Assembly: GCA_964007475.1 (NCBI GenBank)
Contig: OZ023273.1
Coordinates: 88,018,841-88,082,840, forward strand
From: Hybos culiciformis
Lineage: Eukaryota; Arthropoda; Insecta; Diptera; Hybotidae
Length of the DNA stretch: 64,000 nt
Direction: 5' to 3'
Positions 12,013-22,348 of this stretch are shown here, piece by piece. The number at the start of each line of letters is the position of its first letter. Position 1 is the stretch's first letter. The translations under genes and the position numbers were made by a program. The notes beneath the pieces were generated by a model. That model did not search any database. It worked only from the letters and a program-made list of their open reading frames with translations, and was not told the origin of the DNA.

Positions 12013-12972
12013 CACTCAAAAAAAAAATGCAATCAAAATCAACAATTATTTCATTTCAATTTTTGTCCGTAATTGATACTTTTGAAGTCAAGATCTGTTG
12101 TTTTATTTGAAAACATCTTGAATGAAGTTCAAAAATGAAATACCAACTTTACAGACAATTTTAAGACTGAAAACCTGTCCTTATTTTAGGACTTCAAATA
12201 TTTGCTTTCAAAATAAAAATTATTACTTCATTTGAATTGCAATTGCTTTCATTTTACCTTGCATTAATGAAACTATGTTCTTCAAATTAATGTTTTTAGT
12301 TGCAATAAAATAAAATGAATAACTTTAGATTGAAATGAAGTAAGTCCTGTTTTATTTTCATTCATTTTATTATATTTTCCATTTTACACATTGTCGTAAA
12401 TTCAGTTCATAGCTCAGTGGCAGAGTTGGTGGATTGCAATGTTTAAGACAGTGGTTCGAAGCTACAAGCGGGCATAAAAAAAATTATTAAAATAAAAAAA
12501 ATATAAAAAAAAATAAAAAAAAAATAAATAAAAAATTTAATAAACAAAAAAAATTAAATAAAATAAAAAAAATAAAAAATATATAAAAGAAAAATTAATA
12601 AAAAAATAAAAAATTAAATAAAATAAAAAAAAAATTAATAAAAAAATATAAAAAAAAAAAATAAATAGAAAAAAAATTTAGTCTAGCATTTTTTTTTTTG
12701 TATTTGCGGTATTTTTGCTGATGAATTTGAAAGGTTTTTGGTTTTGGGGTAATAAACTTTGTTTTTGTAAAGATACAAATTATACGTAAATTTAACACTT
12801 TAATAATTTTTACTTGAATTATTTTGTTTTCATTTCGAAAGATGCTTTCGATTTTGAATTGAACTACGATTTGTTTTCAAATCGAATATTTCTCTGTGGG
12901 GACAATGCGAAGAAATCTCACTTTAAATTGAAGCAATTTTTTGCTGTTTTAACTGCATTTTTTCTTTGAGTG
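12013..12972 (+). mobile_element. MITE1: TIR element with an internal tRNA-like core
   Basis: Ends are CACTCAAAAAAAAAATGCA at the left and the reverse complement of CACTCAAAGAAAAAATGCAG at the right. TA follows the right end and CA precedes the left (possible TA target, one side mutated). There is no coding frame. At 12404-12475 it carries a tRNA-Cys-like sequence followed by ~190 bp of A/AAAATA-rich sequence. The design matches MITE2 in the triplicated unit. Confidence 0.65.
12404..12475 (+). other. tRNA-Cys-like sequence inside MITE1
   Basis: Pol III A-box-like TAGCTCAGTGG (12410) and B-box-like GGTTCGAAGC (12453), with TTGCAAT in the anticodon-loop position (GCA, Cys). Acceptor and anticodon stems pair poorly, so it is unlikely to be a working tRNA. 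The A-to-B distance (43 nt) equals that in MITE2. An A-rich tail follows, as in tRNA-derived SINEs. Confidence 0.5.
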
Positions 12973-13577
12973 TATATACAATACTATACACAAAAAAAAA
13001 CAAAACTATATATAAAGTAAATAAAATTTATATATGCAGATGTAGGTCAGTGGTCGCCAAAGTTTTTGAACGACGGGCCAGAAAGACTTTTAAAAAATAT
13101 GAAATTGTAAAAAATTTTTTATCAATTTCAAAAACTATTAAAAATAAGAAAACTAAAATTACTGAAATTACAGAAGAAGTAAATTATGTATATAAAAAAA
13201 ATATAAAAAATAGAACAAAAAATCCGCCCCTCCCTACCACCTTAAAATCCGCCCCGCCCTTCCGCCCTAGTCCGAAGACGCGATATATAAAGAATATTTT
13301 GTTACCTACATATTTTATTATTTTTTTTATTAAATTTAAATTCCTTTAGAATTTTCTAAGCTAAGGTAACTTAATATTTTTATTATTTTTTGTATGGAAA
13401 TTGTTGTTGTAAAAAGTTCGTAATTTACAAAAATATAATATTGATAAGAATTTATTAAAAATTTCAAATTAAATTGACCTAAAATAAATGTTTAAAATTT
13501 TTTTTAAGCTGCTAGAACTCTCTATTCCGACAAAAATTTGTGCGATTTGCGGCGCCCCTGACCACCCGCCCGCCGCA

Positions 13578-14126
13578 AAATTAATTTCTCGGCAAAGTTC
13601 CGTTTAAAAATTTTTGTGAAAAGGCTTTGACGAGAAATTAATTTAAAAAAAAAAATAAAAAAATTAATTTCTTGGCAAAGTTCTGTTTAAAAAACGTACG
13701 AAGTAAAGTATTAAAATTTTGAAAGGCCATAACTCCGAAATGGGGGCTTTCCCGCAAAAACCGTCTCGGATTTAACATTTTAGAGACCGCCTCTACCACC
13801 TACGCAAAAATATGGCAAATCGGGCACAAAAAAAAATTTCCATACAAAAATGTATGAAAACTTTGAGGGGCCCTTTCTCCGAAACGGGGCCTTTGACCCA
13901 AGAACTGATTTCAGTTTTGGGAGTTTGGCACCGCCTCTACCCCTCTCCAAATTTCAGCCCATTCTGAGTTGTTCAAGGAAACGGCAGTTTCGCCGTTTTT
14001 TTTTTTTTTAATTTTCTTTTTCACAGAGCCTTGTTAATTTTGAATTTTTTTTTTTTCGCGCCTCTTCCGTTTGATTACTTCCGTTTGATTACTTCCGTTT
14101 GTTTACTTCCGTTTGATTTTACTTCC
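13578..14126. repeat. Cluster of small repeat modules
   Basis: Contains an inverted repeat (arms 13578-13597 and 13625-13644, AAATTAATTTCTCG type), a second direct copy of its left arm at ~13662-13692, a GC-richer two-part module (about 13720-13825 and 13860-13990, both with CTCCGAAA and ACCGCCTCTACC), and four 14-bp units CTTCCGTTTGATTA from 14064. No coding sense seen. Probably the interior of a repeat family I do not recognise. Confidence 0.5.
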
Positions 14127-14438
14127 ACATCCTTTTTTTTTTTATTTCACTCCCCATTCAAATTCAATATCTCCCGTAAAGAAACTTCGCTTCAAAAAGT
14201 AGGCTAGCAAATCTACAATATATAAATTTTAAATACTTTATTTATATATAATAAAAAAATGCAATAGCCATTTTGTATATAGTATTGTAATTTGCTAGCC
14301 TACTTTTTTTTTAATATTCTAAAAAAAAATGTTATATAGGTACATATTAAAAATTTTTTTTTAATTTTTTACTATCAATTTAGCAATCAAAGAGATTAGA
14401 TGTCTAATAATGTGTAGTACTTTTATTTATAATTTTAG

Positions 14439-16492
14439 GAATAATGTACAAGATGAACTGAGGGAGGAGATTTATGAGATTTATGTTGATCAAAATAGAA
14501 TGGACGAACAAATGACAAAATACAAGCTGACACAATAACAAAACGAGGTTATTTACTCCAGCTCCGATCGCATGTTTGCACACATTGGTGCGAAATCTTA
14601 TAAAAGGCGGTATTGTTATTTGAGAAAAGAAGTCGATGGCACATACATGTTAGAAGTTCATAAAGACGAAAAACAAACAAGTGAGGCTAAAGCTACAATT
14701 GTAATGGACTTTTGCACTGATGTTGTTTTCGTAATATAAACCTAAACTTTTTTTTTATTTATATATTTATTTTTTTTTATATATATATTTAATTTATATT
14801 TTTTATCATAGAATCCAAAAAAAGGAAAACATTGTTTCGAACTGAAAATGAAAGATGGACATAAATCGTTCACATTGGCGGCCGAAAATGATGAAGATTT
14901 TAAAGACTGGTTATCGAAATTACATTCAGTTTTACATCAAAATAAAATTCAAGAAGATAAAAGAAAAGCTCGTTTAGAGGGTGCACCTCTTAGTCCAAGT
15001 ACAACCATAACTTTTGGGTCCACAATTAATTAAATATGGCAGAGAACCTGATATTAGCATCGCACAAGCAGGAAGAGACTTAAGACGTCGATTATATTCT
15101 TGTTTACCAAGTCAAACTAGATCAATACCAACAGAACATATAGATCAATATCGAGAACAATTTGGACAGAGAATACTTATAAAATGTTCTAGTCTGAAAA
15201 TTCGTCTTCAGAATCCTCTGATAAAGAAATTTTAACTCAAGTTGAACCATATATTACGAGTTTAGCATTATACGATGTTAAGTTTATGAAAATTTCTATT
15301 TTGATTTGAACGAACAATTCGTTCAAGGAATGTTGAAATGTATTAAAATAAAGAGAGTTCATGTGATTTACAAGATGACATCATTTTCAAAGAACTGAAA
15401 AAGCTGCCCGAAAATTGAATGTCGTCCGCGAAACAAGCAATTATTAATGTTACATTATTACCTCATCCTGACATATTTTTGGTAGCTAGAATTGAAAAAA
15501 TTCTTTAAGGCAGTATAAATCAATCGAGTGAACCGTATTAAAAAACAAATAAAGATCCCAAAGTTGGAAATAAATTAAATAAATTAGTTAACAACTACAG
15601 TCAAAAAATTGGCAAATATCGAATGCCATTTGCATGGGCAGCTCGACCTCTTTTCCGTCTTTACAGTAGTGATTTAGATATAAATGGAGATTTCCCTGCA
15701 ATTTATCGGCAGGAAACCAATAAAATGAAAGATGAGGATATTTTTAAATTACTGTCAGATTATAGAAAACCAGATAAATTTAGCAAGTTAACTGTGATAC
15801 CAGGTTGGCTAAAAATTAACCTTGAACTGATACTGAACTTCCACATAGTACGTTTAATATTAAGTAAATTAGTTAATCAAATGATAAATCGGATTTTTTA
15901 TTACATTTCAGATTCTTTGAAAACATACCCGCACAATTGAAACCATTCCCATTGCCGTTAAACAAAGATCCAACATTTGAGATATCCGAATTTTCCAGCA
16001 CATCAGAACGTGATGTTTATCCATTCACAACTTTTACGAATCATATATTTATCTATCCCATTACATTATCATTTGGCAGTCAAACATTTTTTTCTAGAGC
16101 TGGAAATCTAACAGTTATTATTGAATTAAGGGATTCAGATAAGGAGAATTCAAATCCATTAAAGGTAAACTAAAATACTTACATTAAAAAAAATCAAATC
16201 TTCATGTGCTTTCTAAAATCTTTAGTGTATTTATGGTCGACCTGGTCAAGATTATTTTGTTGATCGAATATCGTGTCCTGTATTGCATCATAATACAAAT
16301 CCAATGTGGTATGAAGAAATTAAAATGCGACAACCATTACATATCACATCAAATCATCACTTATTGTTCTCCTTTGTCCGTGTGTCTTGTAATTTAACTA
16401 AAAAGCGGGATGTGAATGGTTCATTCGAAACTCATGTTGGTTATGGTTGGCTACCACTTTTGAATAAAGGAAAAATAAACCTGAACGAATAA
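14439..16492 (+). pseudogene. Zir-like: DOCK-D (Zizimin) gene fragment: PH and DHR-1/C2 exons
   Basis: DOCK proteins activate Rho GTPases; the D group has an N-terminal PH domain, then DHR-1 (C2-like lipid binding), then the catalytic DHR-2. Exon 14439-14730 encodes the first part of the PH domain (SYKRRYCYLRKEVDGTYMLE) but has an in-frame TAA at 14536 and seems to lack residues. After a short intron, exon 14812-15847 finishes the PH domain (FTLAAENDEDFKDWLSKLHS) and the following linker, with several frameshifts. PFAWAARPLFRLYSSD is clear. Exons 15912-16164 and 16226-16489 encode the DHR-1/C2 core (ISEFSSTSERDVYPFTTFTN; CPVLHHNTNPMWYEEIK), open and with good GT/AG sites. It stops at 16490-16492, and the sequence then decays. 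No DHR-2 is present. Introns are retained, so it is not a processed copy. The part from 15717 is triplicated. Confidence 0.85.
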
Positions 16493-16960
16493 ATTATTCC
16501 TGTTACACATTTAAATATTTACGCCTTTCGGCTTGCCAAGGCAACTCCGTATTGCCCGCCAAATAGTTAGACAAAAAGTTGAACGATGTCATGCCATCAA
16601 ATGCCATACTTAAACGATGTCAATTCAATTGTGAGTGACATCAAATGCCATCTTCGTCTTTTGAAGTAGCAACAGCAAGCATTGAGCGTGAAAGCCTATG
16701 GCTCCGCAACAGTTTGCAAACCCATCACCCAGCTTATTCACCCGAGAGTGGGACTGTAAGTGGGAATGCGCACATCAGCAGAGGAACGAAATCCAGCTCG
16801 GAAAGCCATTACTACTTCGCATCTTAATGCCATGTGAAGGATCGATAAGCCGCTAAAGGAGACCGCAGATTCCTTTTCATACACCACCATGAAGACATAA
16901 AGGTAATTATGCACAGCGATGTAGAATCGGAATACAACGATCGACTATATCGATCTCCTT
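16493..16960. other. GC-richer block of unknown origin, copy A
   Basis: Follows the DOCK C2 exon and is visibly richer in G+C than its surroundings. It contains short repeats of CATCAAATGCCAT (16595-16650) and a 60-codon plus-strand frame at 16645-16827 that I do not recognise; the other frames are broken. The first ~60 bases may be decayed DOCK sequence. Equivalent blocks are in copies B and C. Confidence 0.4.
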
Positions 16961-17189
16961 TCCACTTTAACACTTGTTTCAACAAGGTCTCAGTGTTAAT
17001 TCCTTTTCTAAAATCAAATACAAAAAGAATTAAAAATATGATATTAAGAACTGTCCCAGGAAAAAAAACCACCACACTTTCCTTTAAAAAAGTCTTCAGT
17101 TTATTGGTTTTTTTTTCTAGAACAATTCACAAGTATTTTAGTTTTATTGTTTGAAAAAAAAAAAATATATATATAATATGATGAAAACG

Positions 17190-18110
17190 CCGGATCTGGA
17201 ACTATTTTTTGTCACCAATAACAAAACCTTTACCATCTGGAAACCAAACCCAGATTCATGTTATTACTTTGAATTGTTGGACTTGCTTCATAAACATATA
17301 TTACTAAATGAGTTGTTCTGACTTTCATAATTTAATGATTCACTTGAATAATTAATTGAAGCAGAAACATTTGATAATATGGTTTATCTAAATTTGTAAG
17401 ACTGAGATTTTGTGTAGGGCCTTGTGTTTTCTTTTTGTCTGCTCTCGTACTAATAACTTGGATAGATTGTTCTACAAGAAAAAAAATTTAAATTTAAAAT
17501 TATTTTCCTTTTATTATCGAAATAGACAAAAGATCAAGTCGATTTTCATCAACATTTTTTAAGCGAGAAACATTGATGGATGACCTTTAATTTCAGACAT
17601 TCTAATTCGTTGTAGCATATGCCATCAAAATTTCGAAATGTTTTTATCGAGCACGGTGAATTCTCGAATTTTACTACAGTAAATAACCTTAGAATTTTTG
17701 AACTAGGACTGCTGTAAATTGTGTTCGAATTGGTTATTGCTTGACCGAATAGAATATTTTTAATTCGATTAAAAATTAATGAAAAAGTATTTGTAAGTTG
17801 AGGTTTTGGCTTCGTAATAATTGTATTATCGAATGTGAAATTAACATTATTCGACTCACAACAAATTCATTTCCACCGCCTAATCCGAATATAATATTTT
17901 CATTCCCTGTAAAGTTTTCAACAGCAATATCAAATCCAGGTATTGTCCAAGAATCTGAGTTGATATAGAAGGATCAAAAGGTACTGTTTCTGGTGGTATT
18001 TGCTGAGGTGGTTCTAGAGGAAATTGTGGAAATGGAGGATCAGGCTGGAAAGGTGGCAATTCTGGAGTCGGCAAAGGAAACGGAATAGTTGTAGTTGCAG
18101 TTGGTACACT
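17190..18110 (-). pseudogene. Possible secreted CUB-family protein fragment, copy A
   Basis: Reading from 18110 downwards, a Pro-rich stretch (TPELPPFQPDPPFPQFPLEP) is followed, after a frame change, by VENFTGNENIIFGLGGGNEF. Further along come TVVKFENSPCS and GICYNELEC, which resemble the Cys-containing N-terminal region preceding CUB domains in insect secreted proteins. Several frames are needed, so it is broken. A possible second exon starts at 17471 after TTGTAG. The start at 18110 coincides with an acceptor-like TTTTCTAG supplied by the end of MITE2, so the true upstream exon may have been displaced. Family assignment is tentative. Confidence 0.4.
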
Positions 18111-19481
18111 CTAGAAAATAGAACTATTTGGTCGTAATTTTACAACGATAATAATGGTAATTTTTGATGTAAAATTACGTCCATTATTTAAAATTCAACC
18201 GATAAAGGCGTAAAAAAAATAATATACACAAAAAAAAGTAAATTTAAGCAAATTGTGTTATTTTTGCATTAAAAATAAAGGTATATTTACACATTTTTGC
18301 TTAAACATTTAAGCCTTAGAGCGTAAAAATAAACAAACTAGTGTATATTTACACTCTTCTGCTTAAATGTTTAAACCATATATTGTAAGATTACAGTTTA
18401 TGGTGTAAATTTACTTTCTATGGGTCATAATATTAAGCCCCGTAGTGTAAATTTATGGTGTACACACAATATAAATCTATTTATTGTGTACCACACAATG
18501 TAAATTTACCTTCTGTAGTGTAAATTTACACTCTACGACTTAATTTTCCCCTCTATGTCTTAAATTAATAAACCACAGAGTGTAAATTTACATCGTAGAG
18601 TGTACAAGGAGCTTGTATTTTTAAACGTTGCAGTGTAAATATACCTTCTGCGGTGTAAATTTACACTAACGGTTAAAATTTTTAAATATTTGAATGTAAA
18701 TTTAAACCACACATAGTAAATTTACACTGTGTGATTTAAATTTTTAAATCATAGACAGTAATTTTACATCGCATGGTGTAAATTTATTTTGGTGTACAGA
18801 ATTTATACAGAGAATTTATATAACGATGTAAGGTTTTAAAACTATTTTTGTATTTTTGTTTATATAATAACGATGTAAGGTTTTTATTTGTTAACAGGTA
18901 TACAGAATTTATATTTTCTATTTTACTCATATCTAAAATTTGAATACCGTAGCTGAGTGGTCAAGATGTTGGATTGCAATTCTAAATAGCGAGGTTCGAA
19001 CCCCGAAGATGGCATAAGAAAAATTAAATAAGAAGAAATTAAAATACAAAAAAATATTAATAATAAAATAAAATAAATATTATTAAAAAAAAATAAATTA
19101 AATAAAATAAAAAAATTCAAAAAAAATAATAAAAAAAAGTTCAAAAAAAATATTAGAAAAAAAAATTATTAAATTTTTTATTTTTTCTAATAAAAATATT
19201 TACGACTTTTTGGTGTAAATTTAAAACTTTGGATTAAATTTACAACTTTTTGGCGTAATTTTTAGTTTAATATTACGACTTTATGTTTAAATTTATTCTG
19301 TTGGAAGTAATTTCGCAACATTTTGGCGTAAAATTTGGTGTAAAATTACGTTTTTATAGAGTAATGTAGTTTACACCAAAAATATGTAATTATTTTCTAA
19401 TGTAAATTTACGTTGATTATCGAAGGTAATAAATTGCCATCGATAATCGACGTAAGTTTACATCAAAAACTTTCTAGAGTG
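18107..19481 (+). mobile_element. MITE2: TIR element with palindrome array and tRNA-like core, copy A
   Basis: Ends CACTCTAGAAA and TTTCTAGAGTG are perfect inverses, flanked on both sides by TA (18105-18106, 19482-19483), as in Tc1/mariner-type targets. A second, inner inverted pair (TTTTTGATGTAAA at ~18160 and its inverse at ~19460) extends the TIR. The left half (18240-18790) is packed with variants of the palindrome GTGTAAATTTACAC. Then come a tRNA-Cys-like sequence and an A-rich segment. No transposase frame. Confidence 0.75.
18944..19014 (+). other. tRNA-Cys-like sequence inside MITE2, copy A
   Basis: A-box-like TAGCTGAGTGG (18950) and B-box-like GGTTCGAACC (18993), 43 nt apart as in MITE1. 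The anticodon arm TTGGA-TTGCAAT-TCTAA can form five pairs with GCA in the loop. The acceptor stem pairs at about five of seven positions; the T stem is poor. It is followed by A-rich sequence. Reads as a tRNA-derived core rather than a functional tRNA gene. Confidence 0.55.
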
Positions 19482-19909
19482 TATTTCAAGATGATTTGTT
19501 AGGTTGAATATGTTCTTGAACTTGAGAGAGAAATCATATAAATAACAATTTAAACGAAAAAGCACAATACCATAACTTTTTTACTTTTCTTTCGATTTTA
19601 TTTATTAATAAAAATAAAAAATATTTAAATATCAAAATTATAATTAAATTACAGGGCTTTCTAGAACCGATAATAATATGCCAATATTATTTTTTTTTAC
19701 CTTTCACTACACTGCTAAAGTATAAAAGAAAGGTATACAAGTGATAACGGACATATTAAGTATTAATTTTTTTATCGTAACCAAATAATTTATTTATAAC
19801 ATATATTGAGTTATTTTCGTACCCTAATAATTAGAATATGAAATGTAATGTAATGCAGTTGCGCAGTTGCTAGCTGTGCGCTGATAGCACCCACATGTTT
19901 GGGTGAACT

Positions 19910-19927
19910 TGTAGTGTTGCCACTACA
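19910..19927 (-). repeat. Isolated inverted LTR terminus of the Gyp1 type
   Basis: On the minus strand this reads TGTAGTGGCAACACTACA, identical to the start of the Gyp1 3' LTR. The sequence beyond (to ~19850) differs from Gyp1. Possibly a solo LTR or the inverted end of a third relative; its other end was not found. Copies at 31575-31592 and 43240-43257. Confidence 0.6.
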
Positions 19928-20234
19928 TATACATACATAAATATATAGCTATAAAATTTTTTGTATAACTACACATCACATGACAATTCAAAAAATTCTC
20001 GTATGAATAATATATAAACTTACAAATAATTAAATATTCATAATTATCATTCACATTGAACATTATTAATTAATATTTAATCATTAATACTATATCAACA
20101 CTTGAATATATTTTTTTAATAAGATTCGTTTCAACGTTTAAATAAACTTGTAACTACTTTAAACCGATAAAGTTGCAATAAAATTTTTTTTCATTTTTAT
20201 TAAAACTACTAAATTTTGAGTTCAAATGGCTGGC

Positions 20235-21205
20235 TGAAATACAAATTCGGATTCAAATCCAAAGTCAAATTCTTCGAATTCTGATTCAAATTCAAATTCT
20301 TCGAATTCCAATTCAAATTCAATTCCAAATTCTTCCAATTCTAATTCAAATTCTTCGAATCCAACTCCAAATGCTGAAAATTCGACTGACAACACTAATA
20401 TCAACGCAATCAATATTAGATAACTCCAATTCTGGACGCAAAACCCTTCTACTGTGCTTCCAAACGGAAGCACAGTTTAGTGCCAATCGAGCTTTTAATG
20501 ATAACACTAAGTATTCTCTCACAGTAGCAGCTTTACCAGTTGAAGCTTGTGAATCAATTATTGACTTGTTATCAAATCCCCCCGCCATAAATAAATATGC
20601 GCAGATTAAAAACGCTCTCATAGAGGAAAATTCAGTTTCGGAAACTAAACGTTTAGAAACTTTATTTGCCAATCAAGACACAGGCGAAAGAAAGCTTTCA
20701 GAAATCTTAAGATCCATACGTCAATTAGCTGGCAATTCGTTTACTGAAGATATTATTAAAAATCTTTGGATTGGCAAACTTCCTCAAGTCGTAAAAATAG
20801 CTATCATTTCGGTTGGCGACAAAACTTTAGATCAACTTACTTCCATAGCAGACAATATCTTTGAAGCTCATCACACCTCTGCAAATTTAAAACCCTAATC
20901 CTGATGTCGGTCAGAGATTATCTCGTTTAGAAGAAATGATAGAAAGAATAGACATCAAATTTAAAAATTTTAGAAATCCAAGTAGAGATCGTAATAGAAC
21001 CAACACAGATCATAAAGGTTCGAGATCTAATCACAGCGATGACAATAATCAATCACAATCCAATACTAAACCAAACAAGAAGCATAACAGAAATAGATCT
21101 TCGTCAAACTCTAATGCAAACCGCGCTTGTTGGTATCATTGTACCTTCGGTAACAAAGCAAAGAGATGCACTTGCGACAACACAGATAATGCGACCCCAA
21201 ACTAA
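20235..21205 (+). pseudogene. Gyp2 gag, copy A
   Basis: An Asn/Ser repeat (runs of AAATTCTTCGAATTC type, 20237-20360) leads into NINAINIR, then a frameshift near 20425. The capsid core TEAQFSANRAFNDNTKYSL to IADNIFEAHH follows, and then a second frameshift near 20893. The nucleocapsid part has CWYHCTFGNKAKRCTC, matching the Gyp1 knuckle. It ends at TAA 21203-21205 directly after CCCAAAC. Confidence 0.85.
21196..21202 (+). promoter_or_regulatory. Likely -1 frameshift site of Gyp2, copy A
   Basis: CCCAAAC in phase C-CCA-AAC followed at once by TAA. The -1 frame continues into the protease. Copies at 32861-32867 and 44526-44532. Conserved with Gyp1 despite clear divergence of the surrounding codons. 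Confidence 0.65.
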
Positions 21206-21845
21206 CATGCCAACCTGCTTTAGTGACGAACAGCGGTGGCAACATCAATAGTCGTCTCTTCATCTTAGACAATATCAAATTTCTAATTGATACGAATGCC
21301 GACCTTTCGGTCATCCCTACTATCAATAAAAATTCAAGACCCGATAACTTAATACTTTCTGCAGCCAATGGTTCGAAAATTAGAACATTCGGTTCCAAAA
21401 TGTTAAAACTTAACCTAGGGCTAAAAAGAAACTTTATACACCAATTTGTCCAAACAGACATAGACCGCGCAATTATCGGTGCTGACTTCTTAAATAAATA
21501 CGGTTTAGTCGTAGACATAAAAAATAAAAGTTTAATCGACCTCTTAACTAGCTTATACATAAAAACCATTTCAATTCATAGCAAAACTCCAACACCAAAA
21601 ATACTTTTGGTAGATAATGAATTTTCGCAAATAATCAGAGAATTTCCTTCAATAATCCAAGCTCCTAATTATTTCAAACCCGTTTTACACAATGTCACTC
21701 ATCACATTAACACAACAGGTTCTCTTCCTATGTCTTGTGCTAGACGACTAGACGTTACTCGCATAAACGTAGCCAAGAAAGAATTTGAGTTAATGACTGA
21801 AATTGGCATTTGCCAACCATCATCCTCGGCAGTCTCGATTAAATG
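21203..21845 (+). pseudogene. Gyp2 protease and start of RT, copy A
   Basis: The protease reads LIDTNADLSVIP where Gyp1 has DTG, so the catalytic triplet is altered. IIGADFLNKYGLVVDIKNK follows. The frame then reaches the RT entry region (CQPSSSAVS) and ends at 21844-21846, where the rest of pol has been deleted. Confidence 0.85.
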
Positions 21846-21998
21846 AATAAATGTCATACTAAATTAATGTTTCCTAACTTCAAACTTAAATATATTTTTT
21901 TTTGTTTTTTTTTTGAAAATAAAATTTTAAACTCAACCATTTCATTAGTAAACACATTATTACATTCGTTACGTAATTCACAAATTAAATTTTTTTCG

Positions 21999-22023
21999 AA
22001 TAATGTAACAGCAATACATTATT
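21999..22023 (+). other. Stem-loop of the Gyp1/Gyp2 family, copy A
   Basis: Stem AATAATGTA/TACATTATT (9 bp) with loop ACAGCAA, in the same position relative to the polypurine tract as the Gyp1 hairpins. Copies at 33664-33688 and 45329-45353. Confidence 0.65.
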
Positions 22024-22348
22024 TTTTTTCAAAAGAAAATTAATTTCAAAAGTAACCAAATTTTAATTTTCACTCAAGGAAGGGTGATGTAGTGGCAACA
22101 CATGTGCTATGTAGCCTTTTTGAGTTGGCTGTGCAGCCTAAAGTAGTGCACGACGGAGGGACGTTAAGCCAACAATCAAACCGGCGCCCATTCCAATTTT
22201 GAAACACACATTAACTTTCTTTAAAAAAAGAAAAAGTTATGAGAGTACCTGCCTAAAGTAAAAATGTCAAACATCAAGGAAAACAAAATATATTAAATTT
22301 TTAATTTTTTTTTAAAAAGTATTAACAAAAAATTAATCTTGTCTAATA

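Larger units (their letters stand above)
11904..14390. mobile_element. 2.5-kb unit bounded by ~108-bp inverted arms
   Basis: The left arm (11904-12010) begins TGATTGCTAAATTGATA and ends with GTAGGCTAGCAAAT. The right arm (14282-14390) is its imperfect reverse complement. An extra copy of the inner arm end, AAAGTAGGCTAGCAAAT, lies at about 14197, so the right side also makes its own small fold-back (14195-14306). No transposase frame is present. Inside are MITE1 (starting 2 bp after the left arm) and several repeat modules. Probably a non-autonomous DNA transposon, class unassigned; I found no clear target duplication. Confidence 0.6.
20223..22230 (+). mobile_element. Gyp2: internally deleted relative of Gyp1, copy A
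   Basis: Contains gag, the -1 frameshift site, protease and only the first few codons of RT, then jumps to 3' untranslated sequence, one stem-loop, the polypurine tract (22076-22087) and an LTR start (TGTAGTGGCAACAC at 22088). RT, RNase H and integrase are gone. The LTR diverges from Gyp1 after 14 bp. No 5' LTR in the right orientation was found. The 3' limit is approximate. Confidence 0.85.

Noticed and set aside
12404..12475. Functional tRNA-Cys gene
   Set aside because: Stems pair poorly and the sequence sits inside a TIR element with an A-rich tail, so it is called tRNA-like only.
12966..13349. 127-codon Lys-rich frame
   Set aside because: A run of A-rich codons crossing repeat boundaries, without domain features.
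13046..13565. Possible hAT element between GTCAGTGGTCGCC and GGCGCCCCTG
   Set aside because: The ends match only loosely and no 8-bp duplication flanks them.
18923..19144. 73-codon minus-strand frame over the tRNA-like core
   Set aside because: It is the antisense reading of the tRNA-like sequence and its A-rich tail.
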